Positions 23,644 through 29,415 of a stretch of 29,415 nt of DNA are shown one piece after another. The stretch comes from Meridianimarinicoccus sp044221805. Lineage in GTDB: Bacteria > Pseudomonadota > Alphaproteobacteria > Rhodobacterales > Rhodobacteraceae. The translations under genes were made by a program, and so were the position numbers. How positions within the stretch are numbered: position 1 is the first letter of the stretch; the number at the start of each line of letters is the position of its first letter. The stretch is from NCBI GenBank assembly GCA_044221805.1, contig JBGAOK010000032.1, positions 1 to 29,415 on the forward strand, read 5' to 3'. The notes below the pieces were generated by a model, which was not told where the DNA came from, ran no database searches, and saw nothing but the letters and a program-made list of their open reading frames with translations.

Positions 23644-24915
23644 ATGAACATCCTGATCCTCGGAAGCGGCGGACGCGAACATGCGCTGGCCTGGGCGGCG
23701 CTGCAGAACCCGAAATGCGACCGACTGCTGGTGGCGCCGGGCAATGCCGGCATCGCCGAGATCGCCGAATGCGCCACGCTCGACATCGGGGACGGCGCCG
23801 CGGTGGCCCAGTTCGCGGTCGAGAACGCCATCGACTTCGTGATCGTCGGGCCCGAGGCGCCGCTGGCCGCCGGGGTCGCCGACGAGGTCCGCGCCGCCGG
23901 GATCCTGTGCTTCGGGCCCTCGGCCGATGCCGCGCGGCTGGAGGCATCCAAAGGATTTACCAAGGAAATCTGCGATGCAGCCGGGGCGCCCACCGCCGGC
24001 TGGGCGCGGTTCCGCGACCGGGACGCGGCGGCGGCCCATGTCCGGGAAACCGGCGCGCCGATCGTGGTCAAGGCCGACGGACTGGCTGCCGGCAAGGGCG
24101 TCGTGGTGGCGATGAGCGTGGACGAGGCGCTGGCGGCGCTGGACGAGATGTTCGGCGGCGCCTTCGGCGGGGCCGGCGCCGAGGTGGTGATCGAGGAATT
24201 CATGGAGGGCGAGGAAGCCAGCTTCTTCGTCCTGTGCGATGGCGAGACCGCGCTGGCGATCGGCACGGCGCAGGACCACAAGCGCATCGGCGAAGGCGAC
24301 ACGGGGCCGAACACCGGCGGGATGGGGGCATATTCTCCAGCGCCCATAGTCACTTCCGCGGTCGAGCGGGCGGCGATGGACGAGATCGTGCGGCCGACCC
24401 TGCGGGAGATGGCGGCGCGGGGGATGCCGTATCAGGGCGTGCTCTATGCCGGGCTGATGATCAAGGACGGCAAGCCCCGGCTGGTCGAATACAACGTCCG
24501 CTTCGGCGACCCGGAAGCCCAGGTGCTGATGATGCGGCTGGGGGCGCAGGCGCTGGACCTGATGCATGCCTGTGCCGAGGGCCGGCTGGGCGAGATGCGG
24601 GTGAACTGGGCGGACGACCATGCCATGACGGTCGTCCTTGCCGCCCGGGGATACCCGGGAAGCTATGAAAAAGGCGATGAAATCCGGGGCCTTGACGCGC
24701 TGCCGTCGGACAGTTTCCAGATGCTGTTCCATGCCGGCACGAAGGACTCCGACGGCCGGATCCTGGCCAATGGCGGGCGGGTACTGAACGCCACCGGGCG
24801 CGGCGCGACGCTGGCCGAGGCACGCGAGCGGGCCTATGCGCTGGCCGAGGCGGTGGACTGGCGGGGCGGCGTCTATCGCCGCGACATCGGCTGGCGGGCG
24901 CTGGCGGAAGGCTGA
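23644..24915 (+). CDS. purD: Phosphoribosylamine-glycine ligase (GAR synthetase)
   Basis: A 423-residue ATP-grasp ligase joining glycine to phosphoribosylamine, the second step of de novo purine synthesis. The start MNILILGSGGREHALAWA is diagnostic. Other segments are VIVGPEAPLAAGVADEVRAA, IVVKADGLAAGKGVVVAMS (ATP-grasp), FMEGEEASFFVLCDG, AQDHKRIGEGDTGPNTGGMGA and RLVEYNVRFGDPEAQVLMMR (metal/ATP site). AAGGAG about 10 bp before the ATG is a good ribosome site. It is divergent from xseA and convergent with the VCBS-protein gene. No other pur gene is adjacent, as is usual outside enterics and Firmicutes. Confidence 0.98.
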   Translation: MNILILGSGGREHALAWAALQNPKCDRLLVAPGNAGIAEIAECATLDIGDGAAVAQFAVENAIDFVIVGPEAPLAAGVADEVRAAGILCFGPSADAARLEASKGFTKEICDAAGAPTAGWARFRDRDAAAAHVRETGAPIVVKADGLAAGKGVVVAMSVDEALAALDEMFGGAFGGAGAEVVIEEFMEGEEASFFVLCDGETALAIGTAQDHKRIGEGDTGPNTGGMGAYSPAPIVTSAVERAAMDEIVRPTLREMAARGMPYQGVLYAGLMIKDGKPRLVEYNVRFGDPEAQVLMMRLGAQALDLMHACAEGRLGEMRVNWADDHAMTVVLAARGYPGSYEKGDEIRGLDALPSDSFQMLFHAGTKDSDGRILANGGRVLNATGRGATLAEARERAYALAEAVDWRGGVYRRDIGWRALAEG

Positions 24916-24968
24916 TCCGGGGCCGGTCCGGCGCCCCGCACGGAGCGTCAGGGGTTCGTTCAGGAATT

Positions 24969-24987
24969 GGCAATCGCACCGATTGCC
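24969..24987. terminator. Hairpin between convergent purD and VCBS-protein genes
   Basis: Perfect 8-bp arms GGCAATCG / CGATTGCC with a 3-nt loop, 54 bp past the purD stop and 62 bp past the convergent stop. No T-run follows. Its arms share GCAATCG/CGATTGC with the hairpin at 3929-3948. Confidence 0.4.
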
Positions 24988-25048
24988 CGGAGTCGTTCCC
25001 GTCCCGTTCCCTTGCCGGGCCGGGTGCGAGGTCCGGGGCGTCCGCTGG

Positions 25049-25795
25049 TCAGCGGCAGGCGAGCGCGGCGGCGAAGCCGGCGGCATCGGGCCCAGGGCGA
25101 AGCGGCGTCGCGACCAGCCTGCCGGCGTCGAGCCGGACCGCCACCAGCCGCTGCCAGCCGGACTCGGCCAGCACGATCTCGGGCCCGGCGCCGCAGTCGC
25201 GCAGGCCGCCCGCGATGGTCTCCTGCCCGATCCGGTGATTGGTGACGCCGGGCAGATCGGCGGTCGGGGTCAGCCCGCCCGGCGCCCAGGTCCAGACCCG
25301 GAGCCGCGGCGCCACATGGGGCGTTTCCACATAGGCAAGGTCGGTGATGCCGTCGCCGTCCAGATCGGCGATGGCGGCCGGGGCGAGCCAGCGGAAGCGG
25401 GTGCCGATGGCGGGCGTGGCGGCGATGCGGACCAGCCTGCCGCGGCCAAGGCGCCAGACCGTCAGGCGCGCGCCTTCGGCAAGGTCGCTTTCCACCACCA
25501 CCACCTCCGGGGTGCCGTCGCCATCGGCATCGGCGATGCGGGGGGCGGTATCCTCGAAAACCGACGCGGGGCCGGGCCGGTGGCGCAGGTCCGTCCGGGT
25601 CACCCGCCCGGCGCCGTCCCGAACCGCGAGCACGAAATACTCGGGGATCCGCCCGAGCACCCGATGGGGATAGACATCGCCCGGCGCCTCGAACCAGGCG
25701 GCGACGGGGACCCCGCGCTGCCCCTCCGCGGCGCCGGGACCGGCGGCGAGGGCGAGAAGAAGGGCAAGCAGGCGGGCGGGATGCGGGCGGGTCAT
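25049..25795 (-). CDS. Exported FG-GAP/VCBS repeat protein
   Basis: A 248-residue protein with a signal peptide (MTRPHPARLLALLLALAAGP, cleavage expected near GAAEG). The mature part holds beta-propeller-type repeats with calcium-binding-like DxDGDG cores: IADADGDGTPEVVVVESDL (about 90) and IADLDGDGITDLAYVET (about 150), each followed by a strand such as RLTVWRLGRGRLVRI or RLRVWTWAPGGL. This is the FG-GAP/VCBS pattern. A propeller usually needs five to seven blades, so with about 220 residues it may be short or oligomeric. No enzymatic motif is evident. ATG at 25795 is chosen because it begins the signal peptide. It is divergent from the YdeI-like gene. Confidence 0.85.
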   Translation of the reverse strand: MTRPHPARLLALLLALAAGPGAAEGQRGVPVAAWFEAPGDVYPHRVLGRIPEYFVLAVRDGAGRVTRTDLRHRPGPASVFEDTAPRIADADGDGTPEVVVVESDLAEGARLTVWRLGRGRLVRIAATPAIGTRFRWLAPAAIADLDGDGITDLAYVETPHVAPRLRVWTWAPGGLTPTADLPGVTNHRIGQETIAGGLRDCGAGPEIVLAESGWQRLVAVRLDAGRLVATPLRPGPDAAGFAAALACR

Positions 25796-25954
25796 CGGCC
25801 GCGAGCCTAGCCGCCCGGGCGCCCGCCGGCCAGAGCCGCGCCGCCTGTCGGACGGGTATGCCGGCGACGGGCGGGAGGGGTCGGCCGGGTGCTGCAGCGG
25901 TGGACAGGACCGGCGGGCCGGGCGAGATTGGCCGCGGCAAGGGGCGGAGGGGCG

Positions 25955-26542
25955 ATGAGCGGAACCGATCCACGGGTGGATGCGATCTTCGCCACGGCGA
26001 CGCTGTGGCACGACGAACTGGCCGCAGTCCGGGCGATCCTGCTGGACACCGAGCTGAGTGAGGAATTCAAGTGGCGGGCGCCCTGTTATACCTTCCGGGG
26101 CGGCAACGTGGCGATGCTGTGGGGCTTCCGCGAGGCCTGCACGCTGGGCTTCTTCAAGGGCGTGCTGATGGCCGACCCCGAGGGCGTGCTGGCCGCGCCG
26201 GGCGAGAATTCGCGGGCGTCGCGCACCCTGCGCTTCACCTCGGTCGGGCAGATCCGCGCCATGGAACCGGTGATCCGCGCCTATGTGGCCGAGGCGATCC
26301 GGATCGAGACCGCCGGGATGAAGGTCGATTTCCCCAAGGACGACCTGCCCCACCCGGCCGAACTGACCGCGCGGCTGGCGGAAGACCCGGCGCTAAGCGC
26401 CGCCTTCGCCGCGCTGACCCCCGGCCGGCAGCGCGGCTGGGTGCTGCAGGTCTCGGCCTCGAGACGCCCCGAGACCCGAAGCGCCCGGATCGACCGCGCG
26501 GCGCCGCGGATCTTGAAGGGCAAGGGGCCGAACGACCGCTGA
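25955..26542 (+). CDS. YdeI/OmpD-associated (DUF1801-OmdA type) family protein
   Basis: A 195-residue soluble protein. The first 125 residues resemble DUF1801 (LRAILLDTELSEEFKWRAPCYTF-like start shown by ELSEEFKWRAPCYTFRGGNV, then ALWGF-like AMLWGFREACTLGFFKG and RTLRFTSVGQI). The C-terminal 60 residues, PAELTARLAEDPALSAAFAA followed by LTPGRQRGWVLQVSASRRPE, match the OmdA region, with the GR-x-R-GW segment typical. The ATG at 25955 is preceded by a purine-rich GGCGGAGGGG; longer upstream reading is GC-rich and lacks similarity. Some relatives are called bacteriocin-protection proteins, but activity is unproven. No operon partner. Confidence 0.85.
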   Translation: MSGTDPRVDAIFATATLWHDELAAVRAILLDTELSEEFKWRAPCYTFRGGNVAMLWGFREACTLGFFKGVLMADPEGVLAAPGENSRASRTLRFTSVGQIRAMEPVIRAYVAEAIRIETAGMKVDFPKDDLPHPAELTARLAEDPALSAAFAALTPGRQRGWVLQVSASRRPETRSARIDRAAPRILKGKGPNDR

Positions 26543-26718
26543 GCGGCCTCAGAGAGGGTCGTCGCGATAGAGCCATCCCCGACCGCGGCGGGCGCGGCAT
26601 CGGACCCCGTCGTCGCCAGGGTCAGTGCGGATCCGTTCGGCTGGACCGGCGACCTTGAAGGCGGGCTACGGATCAGCGGATGCAGGTGAGACCGGGCATC
26701 CCCCGCCCCGGACAACGC

Positions 26719-26750
26719 AAGGGGCCCGGCCGCGTGGCCGGACCCCCTTT
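26719..26750. terminator. Terminator-like hairpin past the purine permease gene
   Basis: GGGG-C-CCGGCC pairs with GGCCGG-A-CCCC around a GCGT loop (one internal C/A mismatch), followed by CTTT on the plus strand and by TTGC on the minus strand. It lies between the convergent YdeI-like and permease genes and could serve both. The rest of 26543-26792 shows no gene. Confidence 0.6.
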
Positions 26751-26792
26751 CAGCGCGGGCGGTGACCCCGGCGGAAGCCGGGGCCGGGCCGG

Positions 26793-28274
26793 TCAGTGTT
26801 CGCCGCCGGCCATGGCGGCGTCGCGGAGTTCCTCCTCGGTGGCGCCGGCGCCGTTGAACAGCACGTTGAGCAGCACCGAGGCGAGCGCGGCGAGGATGAT
26901 GCCCGAGTCGATCAGCGGATGGATCGCGTGCGGCAGCCACATCTTGAAGTCGGGCGCCACCAGCGGGATCATGCCCAGGCCGACCGAGATCGCCACCACG
27001 AAGAGGTTGTTGCGGTTGGTGCTGAAATCGACCCGGCCGAGGATGCGCACCCCGGTCGCGGCGACCATGCCGAACATCACGAGGCCGGCGCCGCCGAGGA
27101 CGACGGTGGGCAGCGCCTCGACCAGGGCGCCCATCTTCGGGGTCAGGCCGAGGATCACCATGATCACGCCGCCGGCGACGCAGACGAAGCGCGAGCGCAC
27201 CCCGGTGACGCCCACGAGGCCCACGTTCTGGCTGAACGAGGTATAGGGGAAGGTGTTGAAGATGCCGCCGATCAGGGTGCCGAGACCGTCCATGCGGAGC
27301 CCGGCGGACAGCATCGGCTGGGTGATCTTCTTGCCGGTGATCTCGCTCAGCGCGAGGAACATGCCGGTGGATTCGATCAGCGTCACGATCATGACGAGGG
27401 TCATGGTGGCGATCAGCACGGGATCGAAGATCGGCATGCCGAAGTGGAACGGCGTGATCGGCGCGAACCAGGCGGCGGCGGCGACCTTCTCGAAATGCAT
27501 CATGCCGAGGGCGGCGGCGATCACCCCGCCGATGACGATGCCGAGCAGCACCGCAATGTTCGACAGGAAGCCCTTGGCGAAGCGGGCGAAGCCGAGCACC
27601 ACGGCGAGCACCACGAGCGACAGCAGGATGTTGGTGACCGGGGCATAGGCCGGGTTCGGCATCGTCGCGGCGGCGGCGAAGCCCGCGGGCGGCGGCGGTA
27701 CCGTGCCGCCGAGCGCGGCGACGGACTTCAGCCATTCGGCATGTTCGGGATTGATGATCTTCGGCGCGGTGGGACCCACCGGCAGGCCGAAGATCCAGTT
27801 GATGCCGATCCGCATCAGCGAGATGCCGATGACGAGGATGATCGTGCCGGTGACGACCGGCGGGAAGAAGCGCAGCATCCGGCTGGCGAAGGGCGCGATC
27901 AGGATGCCGATGATCCCGGCGGCGATGATCGAGCCGAAGATCATCCGCGCGCCTTCCGCGCCGGGATGGGCGAGCGCGATCGACACCATCGGGCCGACGG
28001 AGGCGAAGGTCACGCCCATCATCACCGGCAGGCGGATGCCGAACCAGGGCGAGGCGCCGAGCGATTGCAGGATCGAGACGATGCCGCAGCAGAACAGGTC
28101 GGCCGAGATCAGGAAGGCGACGTCCTCGGGCGGCAGTTTCAGTGCGCGGCCGACGATCAGGGGCACGGCGATGGCGCCGGCATACATGACGAGAACGTGC
28201 TGCAGGCCGAGCGTGATCAGCTTCGGCGCCGGCAGCATCTCGTCGACGGGGTGGGTCGTGGCGGCGGTGGCCAT
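26793..28274 (-). CDS. NCS2 nucleobase:cation symporter (xanthine/uric acid permease type)
   Basis: A 493-residue inner-membrane carrier with about 14 hydrophobic segments, of the nucleobase-ascorbate transporter (NCS2) family. Segments are LITLGLQHVLVMYAGAIAVP near the start, FGIRLPVMMGVTFASVGPM, FFPPVVTGTIILVIGISLM and ATMTLVMIVTLIESTGMFLA (ESTG, conserved acidic residue). The NAT signature QNVGLVGVTGVRSRFV fits Q-N-x-G-x4-T-[GR]. The wording resembles xanthine and urate permeases more than UraA. An extra Pro/Ala loop near residues 185-205 (GTVPPPPAGFAAAATMPNPA) is periplasmic or cytoplasmic. Proton-coupled purine uptake is likely; the exact base is not certain. No purine catabolic gene is visible next to it. 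Confidence 0.94.
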   Translation of the reverse strand: MATAATTHPVDEMLPAPKLITLGLQHVLVMYAGAIAVPLIVGRALKLPPEDVAFLISADLFCCGIVSILQSLGASPWFGIRLPVMMGVTFASVGPMVSIALAHPGAEGARMIFGSIIAAGIIGILIAPFASRMLRFFPPVVTGTIILVIGISLMRIGINWIFGLPVGPTAPKIINPEHAEWLKSVAALGGTVPPPPAGFAAAATMPNPAYAPVTNILLSLVVLAVVLGFARFAKGFLSNIAVLLGIVIGGVIAAALGMMHFEKVAAAAWFAPITPFHFGMPIFDPVLIATMTLVMIVTLIESTGMFLALSEITGKKITQPMLSAGLRMDGLGTLIGGIFNTFPYTSFSQNVGLVGVTGVRSRFVCVAGGVIMVILGLTPKMGALVEALPTVVLGGAGLVMFGMVAATGVRILGRVDFSTNRNNLFVVAISVGLGMIPLVAPDFKMWLPHAIHPLIDSGIILAALASVLLNVLFNGAGATEEELRDAAMAGGEH

Positions 28275-28443
28275 CTGGGGGTCTTCACCTCTTGTCGTGG
28301 GGAGGCCCCGACCCGCGGGGGCCCGGGAACCTCATGACGGGATCGTGAAGGCCGCTTCGGGCGGAGTCCAGCAGGGGGCCGGAGAAACGCCCGCGCCCGC
28401 CGGACCGATGGCTGCGCGATACGCGGGCAGTGCCTGAAGTTTG

Positions 28444-28470
28444 AGCAGATGCCTTGGGGTCAGATCTGCT
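28444..28470 (-). other. Inverted repeat overlapping the ferredoxin 3' end
   Basis: AGCAGAT (28444-28450) and ATCTGCT (28464-28470) can form a 7-bp stem with a 13-nt loop that contains the ferredoxin stop codon. The minus-strand sequence after it is CAAACTT, so intrinsic termination is doubtful. Confidence 0.25.
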
Positions 28471-28783
28471 TCTCGGGCATGCGCACGATCAGGCCGTCCA
28501 GCGCCGGCGTGACCTTGAGCTGGCAGGTCAGCCGCGAGCGGCCGGGTTCGGGCTTGTAGGCGAAGTCGAGCATGTCCTCCTCCATCGCCTCGATCGGCGG
28601 CAGCCGGTCGGTCCATGCGGCGTCCACGTAGACGTGGCAGGTGGAACAGGCGCAGGCGCCACCGCAATCGGCCTCGATGCCGGGGATGCCGTTGTCGCGG
28701 GCGCCTTCCATCACGGTAAGGCCGACCGGCACGTCGACGACATGCTCTTTGCCGTTGTGTTCGATGTAGGTGATCTTGGGCAT
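28460..28783 (-). CDS. [2Fe-2S] ferredoxin (adrenodoxin/putidaredoxin type)
   Basis: A 107-residue soluble electron carrier. Cluster ligands follow C-x5-C-x2-C...C: Cys40, Cys46, Cys49 (in DCGGACACSTCHVYV) and Cys87 (SRLTCQL). The N-terminus MPKITYIEHNGKEHVVDVPV and the segment LPPIEAMEEDMLDFAYKPEP are typical of vertebrate-type ferredoxins such as Rhodobacter FdVI, used with P450s, Rieske oxygenases or iron-sulfur assembly. Cys44 is an additional, non-ligand cysteine. ATG at 28783 is preferred over the longer frame from 28828. No reductase or oxygenase gene is adjacent, so the partner cannot be named. It is upstream of, and on the same strand as, the NCS2 permease, 185 bp apart. Confidence 0.95.
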   Translation of the reverse strand: MPKITYIEHNGKEHVVDVPVGLTVMEGARDNGIPGIEADCGGACACSTCHVYVDAAWTDRLPPIEAMEEDMLDFAYKPEPGRSRLTCQLKVTPALDGLIVRMPEKQI

Positions 28784-28864
28784 CGGCCGGTTCTTCCTTG
28801 GCGTCGGACGGAGGGGTCGAGACGGCATAGGCCAGCCGGGCGGGTTTTTCCAGATCCCCCGCCC

Positions 28865-28913
28865 GATCCGGCGCGATCTGGCGCGATCAGGGTCCGGTCA
28901 GGGTCCGGTCAGG
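28865..28913. repeat. Compound short tandem repeats upstream of the SOS promoter
   Basis: Two consecutive short arrays: a 10-bp unit GATCYGGCGC twice (28865-28884) running into GATCAGG, then an 11-bp unit CAGGGTCCGGT twice (28889-28910) plus CAGG. They may be replication slippage products or direct binding sites. Confidence 0.7.
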
Positions 28914-28920
28914 ACCGCGG

Positions 28921-28948
28921 TTGCACGCCGTCGCGAATGTTCTATGAT
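28921..28948 (+). promoter_or_regulatory. Sigma70-type promoter overlapping the LexA box
   Basis: TTGCAC (28921-28926) and TATGAT (28943-28948) are separated by 16 bp. The -10 element lies inside the LexA box spacer. Transcription would start about 28955-28956, at or next to an ATG, implying a leaderless message. Prediction from pattern only. Confidence 0.5.
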
Positions 28949-28953
28949 TGTTC
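28939..28953 (+). promoter_or_regulatory. LexA (SOS) box
   Basis: GTTC-TATGATT-GTTC is an exact match to the alphaproteobacterial LexA operator GTTC-N7-GTTC. It covers the -10 region of the promoter feeding the ImuC-like OB-domain frame, a good position for repression. Confidence 0.8.
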
Positions 28954-28955
28954 TC

Positions 28956-29415
28956 ATGATCAGCGCCCCGCCCGCCTTCCTGCCCGCCGCGCCCGCGCCC
29001 CAGGGCTGGCCGCGCCCGCCCGCCTGCCTGCCGGCGGGCTGGGTCGACCGGCCGCCGGGCGGGGCGCGGGTGACGGTGGCCGGGCTGGTCCTGGTGCGGC
29101 AGCGGCCGGGGACCGCGAAGGGGGTGATCTTCGTCACCCTCGAGGACGAGACCGGCGTGGTGAACGTGATCGTCTGGGCGAAGGTGTTCGAGCGGTTCCG
29201 CCGGGCGGTGATCGCGGGGCGGCTGCTCAGGGTGACCGGGCGGCTCCAGCGCGAGAAGGGGGTGGTGCATGTCATCGCCGAGACGGTCGAGGACATCTCG
29301 GACCTGCTCGACGCGCTGCTGCGGGCCGAGGGCGCCCAGGCGCCGCTGCGCCCCGACGAGGTCCGGGCCGGCGACCAGCCCGGGACGACACGGGGAGAGA
29401 CGCGGGACGGGCGGA
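28956..29415 (+). CDS. ImuC/DnaE2 C-terminal OB-domain protein (partial, open at window edge)
   Basis: An open frame of at least 153 codons running off the window. After a Pro/Ala-rich start (MISAPPAFLPAAPAPQGWPR) it reads VTVAGLVLVRQRPGTAKGVI, FVTLEDETGVVNVIVWAKVF, then LLRVTGRLQREKGVVHVIAE and VEDISDLLDALL. This is the OB-fold found at the C-terminus of error-prone polymerase ImuC (DnaE2), which is over 1000 residues; none of the polymerase domains lies upstream. Another in-frame ATG at 28944 falls inside the LexA box, so 28956, at the predicted transcription start, is favoured. The tail after DALL differs from typical ImuC ends. It is either a deletion remnant kept under the SOS promoter or a small stand-alone SOS-regulated OB protein. 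Confidence 0.75.
   Translation, partial: MISAPPAFLPAAPAPQGWPRPPACLPAGWVDRPPGGARVTVAGLVLVRQRPGTAKGVIFVTLEDETGVVNVIVWAKVFERFRRAVIAGRLLRVTGRLQREKGVVHVIAETVEDISDLLDALLRAEGAQAPLRPDEVRAGDQPGTTRGETRDGR

Noticed and set aside
21949..24915. A 988-residue plus-strand frame across the xseA region and purD
   Set aside because: PurD begins at MNILILGSGGREHA (23644). The upstream part is antisense of xseA, kept open by high GC.
26543..26718. Small gene after the YdeI-like gene
   Set aside because: No frame in this gap has a start, ribosome site and coding character together.
26796..28337. 513-residue plus-strand frame opposite the purine permease
   Set aside because: Extreme His/Asp/Glu/Gly content results from reading hydrophobic codons backward; the membrane carrier on the minus strand is the gene.

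Overview
The window is about 29.4 kb of GC-rich DNA. The gene content points to an alphaproteobacterium of the Rhodobacteraceae/Paracoccaceae type. Supporting signs are a SAM-II riboswitch before metZ, a GTTC-N7-GTTC (alphaproteobacterial) LexA box, a DUF6446 gene among the glycyl-tRNA synthetase genes, a FolE2-type GTP cyclohydrolase and an ftsY-EamA-yciB gene run. It looks like ordinary chromosome. I see no rRNA, tRNA, insertion sequence, prophage or CRISPR array.

Layout. 1-2210: paired perfect palindromes, two translationally coupled Lrp/AsnC regulators (minus) divergent from ilvC (plus), and a strong terminator. 2450-7433: glmM, a SleB-like cell wall hydrolase and a divergent PPDK-like PEP-utilising enzyme, all minus. 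7799-13284: a split glyQ/glyS locus, with DUF6446 and a GltS-type symporter on the same strand and a plus-strand MarC gene between. 13320-15109: a broken trkH fragment, a zinc-ribbon Peptidase_Mx protease (plus) and an ABM-fold monooxygenase (minus). 15186-17718: folE2 and metZ, the latter under a SAM-II riboswitch. 17791-20595: yciB, an EamA transporter and ftsY. 20689-21728: a DUF2267 gene divergent from a small exported protein. 21871-24915: xseA and purD, divergent. 25049-26542: an exported FG-GAP/VCBS protein and a YdeI/OmdA-like protein, divergent. 26793-28783: an NCS2 purine permease and a [2Fe-2S] ferredoxin. 28921-29415: a LexA-box promoter reading into an open frame that is only the C-terminal OB domain of an ImuC/DnaE2 polymerase and continues past the window edge.

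Themes. Most genes are core metabolism: branched-chain amino acids, methionine, folate or queuosine precursor, purine, amino sugar, glycyl-tRNA charging and SRP targeting. The least ordinary signals are three. First, a LexA-box promoter sits directly on an isolated ImuC OB-domain frame and may give a leaderless mRNA. Second, the first bases after the metZ stop codon are complementary over 15 nt to the 5' strand of the metZ SAM-II aptamer. Third, a PPDK-like enzyme keeps its swivel-His and PEP domains but has lost the usual ATP-grasp motifs. All functions are inferred by reading the sequence; no database search was run.
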